From Shewanella seohaensis (GTDB lineage Bacteria; Pseudomonadota; Gammaproteobacteria; Enterobacterales; Shewanellaceae), in assembly GCF_025449215.1 (NCBI RefSeq), contig NZ_CP104900.1, positions 2,976,001 through 3,040,000 on the forward strand: a stretch of DNA of 64,000 nucleotides, given 5' to 3'. Below the pieces are notes generated by a model. It saw only the letters and a list, made by a program, of their open reading frames with translations, was not told the DNA's origin and did not search any database. Position numbers and translations under genes: made by a program. The first letter of the stretch is position 1. Each line of letters begins with the position of its first letter. Shown one piece after another: positions 42,881 through 53,240 of this stretch.

Positions 42881-44389
42881 ATGCATTCACGTAAACCTTT
42901 TTACATTTTGGTGGCATTACTATTTATTGTCGGTTTAAGTGCCAGCATCTATCGCGGCGTTAAGCATCAAGTGCCTTTTCTCCCCGGCGAGCAAGTGCAA
43001 AGCTGGGCGGTAGACGCCAAGATAAGCTTCGATGGCACAGGGGATGCAGCCGAAGTGTCCTTCTCTTTACCACAGGATCCCGCCTATGAAGTCTTGGTCG
43101 AGAACGCCAGCTCCCCAGGCTTTGGGCTGTCACTGAGTGATGATAAGGACGCGCGCCGTGCCAATTGGTCGATTCGCGAGGCCTATGGCAGCCAAGATCT
43201 CTATTATAAAGTGACCCTAGTGCCGACGGGCGTGACCCAAATCCACAGCGACGATATCCCCAGTCAACCAGAGCCTTACCTCTGGCCCGCGACCGAGAAG
43301 ACCGCCGCAGAGCAAGTAATTAACGAAACCTGGGCGCGCAGCGCATCGAACTTGTCCTTCGCACAGCAATTGATGAATGCAATCACGGCCACTAAGCGCA
43401 GCCAAAATATGGAGCTGTTGCTATCGAGCCAAACCGCGACGCAAGTGTTTTTGCATATGCTGCAAACCAAGGGCATTCCCGCCCGTGAAGTCAGTGGACT
43501 CTACCTTGAAGATCAGCGCCGCCGTCAATCCCTGTCGCCCTTTGTGGAAGTGTTCCATAACGGCGATTGGGTCTTGTTCGATTTGGTTAAGGGCAAGCAA
43601 GGCCGACCAGAGAACTTACTGCTGTGGGAACGTTCGGGCCATTCCGTGCTCGATGTGATGGGCGGAGTGAACTCGCAGGTGCATTTCTCGATGTTGCAAG
43701 ACACCCGCTCGGCATTAGCGACATCAATCGATATGATGATGAATAACAATGCCTTGGATTTTTCACTCTACCAATTACCGCTAGAGGAACAGAGTCTATT
43801 CAAGGGCATTTTATTGATCCCTATCGGGGTGTTGATGGTTGTGTTTTTACGGGTGATCATTGGGGTGAAAACCTCAGGCACCTTTATGCCTGTCCTTATC
43901 GCCCTCGCCTTTATTCAAACCAGTTTAGTTACGGGCTTAGTTGGCTTCTTACTGATCGTGGCCTGCGGCTTGATGATCCGCTCCTACTTATCCCAATTAA
44001 ATCTGTTGCTGATCTCGCGAATATCGGCGGTGATCATCGTCGTGATAGGCATTATCGGGGTCTTTACCTTGCTCTCCTATAAGTTTGGTTTAAGCGAAGG
44101 ACTGACGATTACCTTCTTCCCGATGATTATTTTGGCGTGGACCATCGAACGTATGTCTATCCTGTGGGAAGAAGAAGGCCCGAAAGAAGTGATAGTGCAA
44201 GGTGGTGGTAGCCTAATGGTCGCCACCCTCGCCTACTTAGCCATGAGCGCAAGTTGGGTACAACACTGGGTCTTTAACTTCCTTGGGATCCACTTAGTGA
44301 TCTTGGCCTTAGTGCTATTAATGGGCCAATACACAGGTTATCGCCTACTGGAACTCAAACGCTTTAAACCACTCGCGGGGGATGCCTAA
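42881..44389 (+). CDS. Inactive transglutaminase fused to seven TM helices
   Basis: The 502-aa product has an N-terminal TM helix (FYILVALLFIVGLSASI), a periplasmic transglutaminase-like domain (about 30-290) and a seven-helix membrane domain (about 305-480). In the transglutaminase region the segment SQTATQVFLHMLQTKGIPAREVSGLYL aligns with the catalytic Cys helix but has no cysteine. The catalytic His position reads SPFVEVF; only the Asp-like FDLV remains. The domain is thus probably a peptide-binding module. AAGGGA lies 8 nt before the ATG. The TAATG junction joins it to the ATP-grasp gene. This pair recurs in many Gammaproteobacteria. Confidence 0.88.
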   Translation: MHSRKPFYILVALLFIVGLSASIYRGVKHQVPFLPGEQVQSWAVDAKISFDGTGDAAEVSFSLPQDPAYEVLVENASSPGFGLSLSDDKDARRANWSIREAYGSQDLYYKVTLVPTGVTQIHSDDIPSQPEPYLWPATEKTAAEQVINETWARSASNLSFAQQLMNAITATKRSQNMELLLSSQTATQVFLHMLQTKGIPAREVSGLYLEDQRRRQSLSPFVEVFHNGDWVLFDLVKGKQGRPENLLLWERSGHSVLDVMGGVNSQVHFSMLQDTRSALATSIDMMMNNNALDFSLYQLPLEEQSLFKGILLIPIGVLMVVFLRVIIGVKTSGTFMPVLIALAFIQTSLVTGLVGFLLIVACGLMIRSYLSQLNLLLISRISAVIIVVIGIIGVFTLLSYKFGLSEGLTITFFPMIILAWTIERMSILWEEEGPKEVIVQGGGSLMVATLAYLAMSASWVQHWVFNFLGIHLVILALVLLMGQYTGYRLLELKRFKPLAGDA

Positions 44390-45333
44390 TGAATATTGCT
44401 TGGCCATGGGAGCTTCGCGCGCGCGGCGTGCTCAATATGAATAAGCGCAATATCGATTACATTGGTCGCTATAACCCGCGTAAATTTTATAAACGAGTGG
44501 ACGATAAGCTGCTCACTAAACAGTTGGCACTGGCCAATGATATTGCCGTGCCCGATTTAATCGCCGTTGTGCGTGAGCAGCACGAAATCGTGCATATTCC
44601 CGAGCGCGTTAAGGGCCGCACAGGGTTTGTGATCAAACCTGCCAAGGGCTCTGGTGGTAAAGGCATTTTAGTGATCACCCATATCGAACAGGGCCGTTAC
44701 TATAAACCCAGCGGGCACGAAGTCAGCCCATCGGAATTGGATAGACACGTGTCCAATATCCTCAGCGGCTTATTCTCCCTTGGCGGCAAACCCGATGTGG
44801 CGATTGTCGAGGGACTGATTGAATTCGATCCCGTGTTTGACGGTTACAGCCATGAAGGCGTGCCAGATATCCGCTTGATTGTCTTTAAAGGTTTTCCGGT
44901 AATGGGGATGCTCAGGCTCTCCACCGCCGCCTCCGATGGTAAGGCCAATTTGCACCAAGGCGCCGTAGGTGTGGGCGTTGACATTGCCACGGGAAAAGGG
45001 TTACATGCTGTGCAATTTGATGCTCCAATTGAGTTTCATCCAGACACAGGCAAAAAGCTCACCGATATCGTCGTCCCCCACTGGGAAAGCTTGCTGCATA
45101 CCGCATCGAGCGCATATGAAATGTGTGAGATGGGTTACTTAGGCACGGATATGGTGCTTGATCAGACTAAAGGCCCGCTGTTATTGGAACTCAATGCACG
45201 CCCGGGACTGGCGATCCAGATTGCAAATGGAAAAGGCATTTTGCCTAGACTTAAGCATGTCGAAGCCATGTCATCCCATTCAATGACAGTTGCAGAACGT
45301 GTAGCCTATGCAAAAATCCATTTTAACGGCTAG
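44389..45333 (+). CDS. ATP-grasp alpha-L-glutamate ligase-like protein
   Basis: The 314-aa cytoplasmic protein has the ATP-grasp fold: N-terminal MNIAWPWELRARGVLNMNKRN, the ATP-binding lysine and glycine loop TGFVIKPAKGSGGKGILVI (about 82-100), VAIVEGLIEFDPVFD and the metal-binding LLLELNARPGLAIQIANGKG (about 265-285). It should form an amide bond between a carboxylate and an amine, as RimK does. The substrate is not known. The start codon shares one base with the upstream stop (TAATG). Confidence 0.88.
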   Translation: MNIAWPWELRARGVLNMNKRNIDYIGRYNPRKFYKRVDDKLLTKQLALANDIAVPDLIAVVREQHEIVHIPERVKGRTGFVIKPAKGSGGKGILVITHIEQGRYYKPSGHEVSPSELDRHVSNILSGLFSLGGKPDVAIVEGLIEFDPVFDGYSHEGVPDIRLIVFKGFPVMGMLRLSTAASDGKANLHQGAVGVGVDIATGKGLHAVQFDAPIEFHPDTGKKLTDIVVPHWESLLHTASSAYEMCEMGYLGTDMVLDQTKGPLLLELNARPGLAIQIANGKGILPRLKHVEAMSSHSMTVAERVAYAKIHFNG

Positions 45334-47214
45334 CCTGTTTGGCTGGTGTTTATCCTCCTCGGTGCAGCCTATGCTGCGCCAAGTCCTGTGCCGCTGCTGG
45401 TAGAGCAGTGTTTGCGCCAACCCAATATCGATTTGGCAGGCGCCTTCGCCAGTTACGCCAGCACCCACCAGCTCCCAAGCTTAACATTGGCGGATAAAGC
45501 CCTAGTGTTAGAGCAGCAAACCATTGGGCTGAATAATGTCAACGACAGACTCACCTACTACCGAGGTTTGCCGTTGTCGGGGGATGAGCGCCAAGGTTTA
45601 CTGCAGTGTCAGTTGCGCTTGGCCGATACTCTGAGCGATTTGCTAAACCAAGCAGCATTTAGCCAACTGGCGTTTGAGCTGACGCAAACAGCATCGATAA
45701 ATCATGCTGCAGCAAGTCAAGAACAGGCCTTACTCGGCGAGCAATTAACGGCGTTATTGCGTCAACATTTATCCATTATGGATAAAGCCAAGCTGCACAC
45801 GGCGCAGGCCAGCATTCGCCAAGGTTTAGGTAACCAGCAATTCCAACTGGATATTCAAGCGGCTAACTGCCAGCTCACGGATGAAGTAGCGGAGGTTAAT
45901 ACAGCCAATAACGAGGAAGAAACGGCAAATTCGGGCACTTTCTCAGGGACTATCGCCAATTACCTGTTAAAGCAATCCAATGCCGAATGTCGGCAAACCC
46001 TGTGGCAAGCCTATCAAGGTCGAGCCAGGGAACATAATCAAGTCGCCTTACACCGTATTGCCGAGCTACGCCAACGCATTGCCAATGACGCAGGTTTTAG
46101 CGATTACGCCAGTTACAGCCTCAGCGATCAGCAACTCAATACCCCGGAATTAGTTAAAGCCTTTCTCGATAGCCAAACCGAAGCGATTCAAGTTGCCCCT
46201 TGGGATCTTGGCCGTACCTTATCGCAATTACCCAGTGCGCAAACCACCGCTCTCAATACCCGAGAGCTGCTCGACAACGCCTTAACAAGCTTAAGCGAAT
46301 ATGGTTTACGTTTTGAGGTGATTGGCGAGCATCTAGACTCGACAGCTACTCAAACAACACTTTCTCAAACGGCACTAGCACAAGCGCAGCAACAAATCCT
46401 CCGCGTTTACCATATGGATAGATTATTGGGAGAAGTGTATCTGGCTATCGGCGCTCAAGATAAAGTGAATAAACCTAGGAATGCCAGTCAACACACCCTC
46501 AGGCAAAATGTGATTGGACAGCAATTTGGTCAACAGGCGCTTGAGCTCCCCGCGACACTCAATAATTTCAAAGATATCGAACGCTTTACCCAAGCCCTCG
46601 CCGATGCAATGACCTCACTAGCGCGCGGCAGTCATTTTTACCTTAATAACACCTTAGGCCCGACGCTCGATACCACTCAATTACCGAGTTTTTGGCTCGC
46701 TAAGGCGTTACGCCAAGCGCTATTTCCCCAATTTGATACTCAATATATTCAGCCGAGGGAAACGCTCGCAAGCGCCTATGCGACGCAGCTTAAAGTCTTT
46801 CGCGCTAAGGTGGCACTTAACTTTTACCAGTCCTTAAACCAGCAAAGCTATCCGGATCTGCCTGCGGAGTTTAGCAAAAGCTTTGGGGCGAACTGGACAC
46901 AAGCGATTGATTACCCATACAGTTTCAATGCTATCGCCAACGAAGGCCCGCGTTATTATCAATCCCTGTGGCAAGCCAAACTCGCAACGCTTGTCCATCA
47001 ATCCACCCAAGACTGCCAAGATAAACTTGGGCTTTTTAATCTCCTCGTGGTCAATGAGACCGCACTCACCTTGAGCGAGCAACTGCGCGTCATACTTGGC
47101 GAACCCGTGGATGCCGCTGCGCTTATCCAAAGGATTATCCATGTCTCAGGATCTGAAAATCACCCATACACCACAACCGAAACACAAACTCACACTACCC
47201 ATTGCGCTTTTTAG
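45308..47214 (+). pseudogene. Exported M3-peptidase-like protein lacking the zinc motif, frameshifted at the signal peptide
   Basis: ATG 45308 starts MQKSILTASLFGW; one base (about 45344) is then missing, and the main frame continues as VFILLGAAYAAPSPVPLLVEQC. Restoring one T gives the signal peptide MQKSILTASLFGLVFILL with AYA cleavage and a protein of about 635 aa. REHNQVALHRIAELRQRIANDAGFSDYASYSL looks like the helical M3 (thimet oligopeptidase) fold. No HExxH occurs anywhere in the protein; the expected place reads FTQALADAMTSLARGSHFYL. It is probably a periplasmic binding or scaffold protein. It overlaps both neighbours and closes a five-gene run. Confidence 0.6.
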
Positions 47215-48339
47215 CGGTTTAGCCTTCTTTACCGCACAAAGTGCTTTCGCCAACACGCAAAGCTCCCCCTAAGTCACGCTGGGCTTGAGTACTCACAAAA
47301 GGTACTCAAGTCAAACGTCGCAGATAAAACCGAATTAAGCCAAAGCGACGTTGCGCAGCTTATTCAACAGAACCTTGAAACCCATCTCTATACACTCCCG
47401 CCTCGGGTGCAGGGCCATTATGGGATCCGCCTCTATCGCCTGACGGGCGATGAGCAATATGCTAACGCGGCGTTAGTCGATCTTTATGCGGTAACCGAAG
47501 CTCAAGCGTTTTATGCCTGCCAAATGGATAACCCTGAGTTTGTTCGCCAAGCCTCACAGAACGCCATCGCCGAACTGGGCAATGGTCCCAGAGCCAAGGC
47601 CCGTAAAAAAGCACTCGCACCCTTTCCTGAGTTTTTATTTTACTCCGATGTGCTATTGCGATTTGCCAGTCGAATCGATGAGTTAGGCTTTACAGGTCCT
47701 TGCCATAGCCAGATGATCCAAGCCCTTAAAAAGGCCGACTTACGACAAGGTTTGACCGATCCCGCGATGATAAAAGCCTGGGCGGCGCAGCTAATTAACT
47801 ATGTGTATTGGGCCAAACAATTGGGTGTAGGAGATTATCTAGAGGACTATAAAACAGCGTTTACTCGGGTTTATCCTGATTCGCAGGATGCCACACTCAG
47901 CAAAGCACAGTTTCGTAATAAGCTCTACGGCATGACGCATTTTATCTTTGCCGCGAGTGAATATTATCAGCATCGGGTGGATGCCACTGAGTTTGCATGG
48001 ATTTTGGACTACTTTGACGCCAACATTGAGCGAATTTTACAGGATGCGACTGACGATATTATTGCCGAAGTCGGCATTAGTTTTCTGCTAGCGGGCAAGA
48101 CAGACCATACTGTCGTGGCTCAAACTCGGACTTATATTGCCAATTCGTTCGACCCTGATAGTCAAATTATCCCCTCACCCAAGGGCAATCCTGACTTAGC
48201 CCTTGGCGAGCATCGCAATGTGCTTGCGATAATGTTGCTTAATTGGCCAGAAACGCTCTATCCCGGCCCCTATCTTAACGAACTTAACGCGACGAAAAAG
48301 TATTTACCTATGGGCGTCACTCCTAAGGTTATCGATTAA
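47141..48339 (+). pseudogene. Exported protein of unknown family, frameshifted
   Basis: ATG 47141 has a perfect AAGGA 6 nt upstream and overlaps the end of the M3-like gene by 74 bp. Residues 1-37 are a signal peptide (KLTLPIALFSGLAFFTAQSAFA). The frame breaks at the C5 run 47265-47269. One extra C gives SSPLSHAGLEYSQKVLKSNVADKT, continuous with the 310-codon frame and a protein of about 399 aa. The mature part is mostly helical, with Tyr-rich segments (YGIRLYRLTGDEQYANAALVDLYAVTEAQAFYAC; MTHFIFAASEYYQHRV). I do not recognise the family. It ends before a terminator, so it is the last gene of the cluster. Confidence 0.65.
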
Positions 48340-48365
48340 TCCATTACCCATAGTTCGTACTGATA

Positions 48366-48409
48366 AGAGGTTGTCACGCCGCAGCATTGCAACGCGATAA
48401 CCTCTTTTT
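48366..48409 (+). terminator. Terminator closing the envelope cluster
   Basis: AGAGGTTGTC and GATAACCTCT pair over 10 bp (one G-T), with a 20-nt loop and then TTTTT, 27 bp past the last gene. Confidence 0.75.
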
Positions 48410-48513
48410 CAATTAACAGGATAATAGTATTGAAAAAACGATCATAGCTCGCCACTATAAGCCTCAATCTATCGCTTTTTTAGAAACCTGTCGTTTTCGA
48501 CATGAGGACAACC

Positions 48514-49416
48514 ATGACTCGCGCGAAATCCACCCTTGAGCAATGGCGTATTTTACAGGCTGTCGTCGACTATGGCGGCTACGCGCAGGCGGCAGAAAAG
48601 CTCAATAAGAGCCAATCCTCACTCAATCATGCGGTGGCTAAGTTACAACACCAGCTCGGTATAGAACTACTCGAAGTTCGAGGCCGCAAAGCTTACCTGA
48701 CACCACAGGGCGAAGTATTATTGCGCCGTTCGCGCCATGTGACCCAAGCGGTCAATGAGTTAGAACAACTCGCTAGCAACCTTGAGCAAGGTTGGGAGCC
48801 CACACTTACCATTGCTCGCGAAATCGTCTATCCGATGGAAAGTCTAGTGTGCGCACTAAGTGACTTTTTGCCCCATAGCCGCGGCACTCGGATCATTATG
48901 TTGGACTCAGTCATCACAGGTACTCAAGAATTAATCCTTCAAAATAAGGTCGATATTGCAATTTGCGCCGGAATTCCACCGAAGGGCTATTTATCCGAGC
49001 CCCTGTGTGAACAGGAGCTGCATCTGGTTTGCCACCCGAGCCACCCCTTGGCTGAAATGGGCACCTTAGACGATGACAAGCTACTAGCGCAGCACCTGCA
49101 ACTGGTGATCAAAGACACGGGCCTGCAACCCAATGTTGATATCGGTTGGTTGAAGGCCGAGCAGCGCTGGACAGTATCGAACTTCCATGAGGCGAAAGTC
49201 ATTTTAAATCAGGGCATTGGTTTCTGCTGGATCCCATCTTTCCTTATCCAAGAGGAATTAGCCGCAGGTAAACTAGTGCGCTTACACCTCCAAGGCAGTC
49301 AGAAACGGCGGATTATGCTAAGCCTAGTGATCCCAAATCGTGACCAACAGGGCCCAGCTTCAAAACTGCTGGCCTCTTATCTCCTCAAACATCATGGTGT
49401 GAGTACAAGCGATTAA
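48514..49416 (+). CDS. LysR-family transcriptional regulator
   Basis: I start at ATG 48514 (MTRAKSTLEQWRILQAVVDYGGYAQAAEKLNKSQSSLNHAVAKLQHQLG), since AGGA lies 5 nt upstream; 300 aa. The N-terminal winged helix is at 1-65, followed by the dimer helix (RSRHVTQAVNELEQLASNLEQG) and a periplasmic-binding-like effector domain (TLTIAREIVYPMESLVCALSDFL...DIAICAGIPPKGYL). The effector is unknown. It stands between the envelope cluster and the convergent SprA-related gene and has no divergent partner, so its target is not evident. Confidence 0.88.
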   Translation: MTRAKSTLEQWRILQAVVDYGGYAQAAEKLNKSQSSLNHAVAKLQHQLGIELLEVRGRKAYLTPQGEVLLRRSRHVTQAVNELEQLASNLEQGWEPTLTIAREIVYPMESLVCALSDFLPHSRGTRIIMLDSVITGTQELILQNKVDIAICAGIPPKGYLSEPLCEQELHLVCHPSHPLAEMGTLDDDKLLAQHLQLVIKDTGLQPNVDIGWLKAEQRWTVSNFHEAKVILNQGIGFCWIPSFLIQEELAAGKLVRLHLQGSQKRRIMLSLVIPNRDQQGPASKLLASYLLKHHGVSTSD

Positions 49417-49594
49417 CCACTCTCACACTCTTCCACCGTGTGCGGCAAAACGAGCACCAGGCTAGCAGGGAATCATTGTGGGTTTATCCTTTTAATGGCG
49501 ACTGAACTTGTCATGCAGAACATGGCTTAAGCGATTGGTCTTAATAGGCAAACGCTAGTTAGTTAAAATTTGCGGGCATTTCGAAAATGAGAGG

Positions 49595-51734
49595 CTAGAC
49601 ATTCACATCTAAGAAGCGTGGACGATGCAGTGCTAAGGTTTGAGGATTGAACAGGCCGCGTGTATTTTGACCGCTTGAGGACTCGAGCGCCAATCCATTG
49701 GACATAATACTACCTTGCTCGTAGCTAGACGAATCACTTATCCGCTCAAGTGAAACATCATCCGAACCTGATTGATTAACTTCACTGTTTCCCTTACTCG
49801 CCAGCGTTGCCACGGCGACCGAGCCATAAAAACGCACCGCATTACTGCCGTTTGTTGTGTGACTCGATGTACCCTTGTTGTCGCGAGACGACGCCAACCG
49901 CTGCATAGCAACCTCTGGCGCTTCATCCTTATTTGATACGGCGCCGAACGCTAAGGTCGCCGTTGGCGGCTCGATGGTATCTGTCTTATCAACTTCAGAG
50001 GTATTTGCTGCATCTGAGGTTTTACTCGATGCGACCTGCGCCGCAATGGCTTGTTTAATCTTATCAATCACATCTGTTACAGGTGCCGATGGTTCCTCTT
50101 GGGGCGCTCCGATATTACCATTAGCATCAATCTTGCCTGTGACTTGAATTTGCCGCTCCTTAAGCGGTGGTAAACCTTCAATCTGTGCCTCGGCGCCAAT
50201 CAGCGTTTCCGTTGTCGGTTGATCAACTATCTGCTGCTGACGTTCCTCTGCAAGTTTCGCCTTGGCCTCATTCATTTTCTGCAGCGCCTCTGCGGCAACA
50301 CGAATATCCGCCGAAGAAGGATCAACGGGTGCCATCGCCGCTGCATAGACCTGCTTCATCTTATTGATGGTCGCCAGAGGATCGCCAGGTACTATCGACA
50401 CATCGATTTGCACCTCACCGTCAGTCGCATATCGCTGACCATCGGCACCTTTTTCATACTTGAAACTGGGGCTTTGAGCATATTGACCGCCCACACTCGC
50501 ATGGGCATGTTCATGGGCTTTGACTTCTGTGTCCCTTGATTTTAATGCGTCCACTTGGGCTTTTTGCTGCTCAATTGCCTTTTCTTGCGCCTCCTTCGCT
50601 ACGTCTTGCTGACGAGTTTGCTCATCCTGTGTCTGCTGAGCTTGTTTAGTTTGCTCTGCTTTGGCAAAAACCTCGGCTAACGCTTGCTGCTTTTGCTCCT
50701 GCTCTTGTACCGCCTGTGCCCTTGCCTGCTTGGCTTGTTCATCTCGCGCATCTTTAGCTTGAATTTGTTCTGTTTGAGTCTGCTGTTGTTGCGTTTGAGC
50801 ATTTGGGGTAATTCCAGTACCGACTTGGCCACTTTCACCCGAGGGTTCACTAAAGACACGGCTCAACTGCTCGCTTAAACCGCTGGAATGATTGCTATCA
50901 GGAAGCGCATTTGAATTGGCAAAAGCTGAAGCGCTGGAATGTGACGCTTTGCCTGTCGCATCTGCACCAGCAAATTCAGTCGCAAAAGGAGTCACCACTG
51001 CACTTGAGGCATTTGGATTAATGCTATTTGACCCGGTTGAGCCAATATTCGTAGCGACCGCTGTCGATGTAGAGAAAATATTGGCGCCCCCACACTTTCG
51101 GAGCCAACATTACTGCCAGTCGTGGCAATTGTGGCCGCAAGGCTTGGGGCCGGAGGAGAAAAAGGCGTAACAGCACCACTTGGGGCGCTAAAACCTACAT
51201 CCGATGCCCCTAAGGTTGAAACTGATGGCTGTGTGGCTATAGCTGCAATTTGCCCTTCCCTCATTCCGCTAATGGAGCGAGGGCCTGTGAGTAAGCTAAA
51301 GCTAGTTGAAGCATCTAAGCTTGTATTTAACGGAGTCGAAACAGTCTCGTTAGAATGGAGTTGTGCCTTGGCATTTCCACCGAGTGCGGTGAAAGCCTTC
51401 TGAACAGATCCAGTATCAACATGAGATGAAATCGGAGGACTAGCAGGTTTGACATCCGTCAATGAAGCGGGCAGTGTCGTACTGATTGGCATAGCTTGGT
51501 CCATCACAGCCCCGAGGCTGCTTAGTGATGGTGCAAGTGCCCCACTCGCTTCGAGTTTTGGCGCATTTAGGTTAAGGGTTGAAGCGGAGAACGTTGCGAC
51601 CGCCTGACCATTTCCCCTTGATAAGTCTGACCGCCTTGAGGTTTTACGCCTTTTGCTGGCTCAATAGACTTATCCGCGCCCAAAAACGAAGTGGATGGCG
51701 CGCCAATTTGTGCTGACAGCGCCATAACCGACAT
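49595..51734 (-). pseudogene. SprA-related HExxH putative metalloprotease, two frameshifts
   Basis: The C-terminal third carries the SprA-related domain: VKAHEHAHASVGGQYAQSPSFKYEKGADGQRYATDGEVQIDVS, with HEHAH as a zinc motif, then PGDPLATINKMKQVYAAAMAPVDPSSADIRVAAEA. Before it is a long Gln/Glu/Ala coiled coil (QQQQTQTEQIQAKDARDEQ). The N-terminal half is a low-complexity Ser/Thr/Ala/Gly segment. The start is ATG 51734 (AAGG 7 nt upstream). The frame is broken at C5 51087-51091 and C4 51614-51617; one base at each restores GGANIFSTSTAV and YQGGNGQAVATF and about 713 aa. Role unknown; no signal peptide was found. Confidence 0.75.
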
Positions 51735-51736
51735 AA

Positions 51737-52000
51737 CTATACCTTGATGTTAATTATCGAACCTATGGTTTCTGACTCTCGCTGGAGTACCTCGGTCGAT
51801 GCCTCACCTTGTCGCAATGATTCATTCGCCGCCAGTAACGCCGAAGTTTTATCGGGCTCATCTACCGCCTTAGCGGTTTCTGTCGGCGCAGCACTTTGCG
51901 ATGGGCTGGGTTTGGCCACATCAATCGTTGCCTGCGTGAGCCCTGATTGAGCCGTTTGCAAGCCTTGCAGACCGGAAGCATAAGCAGATTGGATTTGCAT
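51737..52000 (-). CDS. Small flagellar rod-like protein
   Basis: The 87-aa product MQIQSAYASGLQGLQTAQSGLTQATIDVAKP...SLRQGEASTEVLQRESETIGSIINIKV has ends similar to FlgB/FlgC-type rod and hook proteins: an Ala/Leu-rich N-terminal helix where NIAN would be and a C-terminal helix ending in INIKV. The middle is Pro/Ala/Ser rich. Families of such small pieces often lie beside SprA-like genes. It ends 2 bp before the SprA-related start, so the two are probably one transcript. Function is unknown. Confidence 0.6.
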   Translation of the reverse strand: MQIQSAYASGLQGLQTAQSGLTQATIDVAKPSPSQSAAPTETAKAVDEPDKTSALLAANESLRQGEASTEVLQRESETIGSIINIKV

Positions 52001-52124
52001 AGGAGTATTCCTGCATCTGGTGATGATTGGATTAATTATTAACCAACTCTAGTGCGAAGTACAGATTTATCGCCCCTTCTAGCGGCATTTTCGAGCGCAT
52101 TTCTGCAGGATATTCGCACGCCAT

Positions 52125-53240
52125 TTAACCCGCAATCCAAGCCGATTCCCAATCCTTAAAAACCGGATTAAATCCCCGAAGGCGCATCTGAGTCATGACT
52201 TGCTCAACGGTACGTTCATCGCTTATCTCAAACTGATCTAATTGGCTCTCTGGCGCCTGATAACCACCAGGTTGCGTTGAACTCCCCGCACTCATTTGTG
52301 TTATCCCAAGTGGCAGTAAATTATCCCGAAGTGATGGCGCCTCGCGTGTCGATAAACTGATATCAAGTTGCTGATTAAAAAGCCTGAAGGCACAGATCAA
52401 TTGTACCAGTCCAAGATCGGTTAAATGCACTTTTGGTGTTATGCCGCCGGTACAAGGCCGCAAACGAGGTAACGAAATACTAAAGCGAGTCCGCCAATAA
52501 TGCCGTTCTAAATAGTCCAAATGATGCCCCATCAGTAAGGCATCGAGTCGCCAGTCATCCAAACCCAATAACACGCCTAGGCCAATCTTATCGACACCTG
52601 CGCTGGCAACGCGGTCGGGCGTTGCGAGCCGATACGCAAAGTCCTGCTTATTGCCTCGGGTGTGATGCTTAGCATAGGTCGCCGCTTGATAGGTTTCCTG
52701 ATACACCATCACAGCATCAAGCCCTAGCTCGACAAGCTGGCGATAATCAATCTCTTCAAGCGGCTGAACCTCCATAGCCAAATAACTAAACTGCTGTTTT
52801 ACAATGGGTAACACGCGCTTAAAGTAATCTATCCCCACTTTGGTTTCATGCTCACCCGACACCAGTAAGATGGAGTCAAAACCACGGGATTTAATAATCG
52901 CCATTTCGGCCGCAATTTCCTGCTCATTGAGCACTTTACGCTTTAACTTATTGCTCATGCTAAAGCCGCAATAGTCGCACTCGTTGGCACACAGATTTGA
53001 CAGATATAACGGCAAATAGAGTCCAATATTGGCCCCAAAGCGTTGCCGAGTGAGCGCCGCCGAGCGCTGCGCCATCTCTTCGATATAGGGCTCTGCTGCT
53101 GGAGACAACAAGGCGAGTAAACTCTCTAGATTACCCTCGGGTTGCATCAGGGCGCGCTCAACCTCCGCTGCCGTGCAGGAATATAACGCCAGCAATAACT
53201 TATCCCGTTCAATGCGGGCAAATTGGTCGACAAAACTCAT
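52125..53240 (-). CDS. thiH: 2-iminoacetate synthase (tyrosine lyase) ThiH
   Basis: Radical SAM enzyme splitting tyrosine to dehydroglycine and p-cresol for the thiazole. The 371-aa product has the 4Fe-4S motif [11 protein letters not shown] (about 87-97, CxxxCxxC). [14 protein letters not shown] and [17 protein letters not shown] are ThiH-type, and the C-terminal biotin/thiamin-associated domain has [17 protein letters not shown] and [12 protein letters not shown]. Its start overlaps thiG by 4 bp. It is the last gene of the thi operon. Confidence 0.95.
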   Translation of the reverse strand: MSFVDQFARIERDKLLLALYSCTAAEVERALMQPEGNLESLLALLSPAAEPYIEEMAQRSAALTRQRFGANIGLYLPLYLSNLCANECDYCGFSMSNKLKRKVLNEQEIAAEMAIIKSRGFDSILLVSGEHETKVGIDYFKRVLPIVKQQFSYLAMEVQPLEEIDYRQLVELGLDAVMVYQETYQAATYAKHHTRGNKQDFAYRLATPDRVASAGVDKIGLGVLLGLDDWRLDALLMGHHLDYLERHYWRTRFSISLPRLRPCTGGITPKVHLTDLGLVQLICAFRLFNQQLDISLSTREAPSLRDNLLPLGITQMSAGSSTQPGGYQAPESQLDQFEISDERTVEQVMTQMRLRGFNPVFKDWESAWIAG

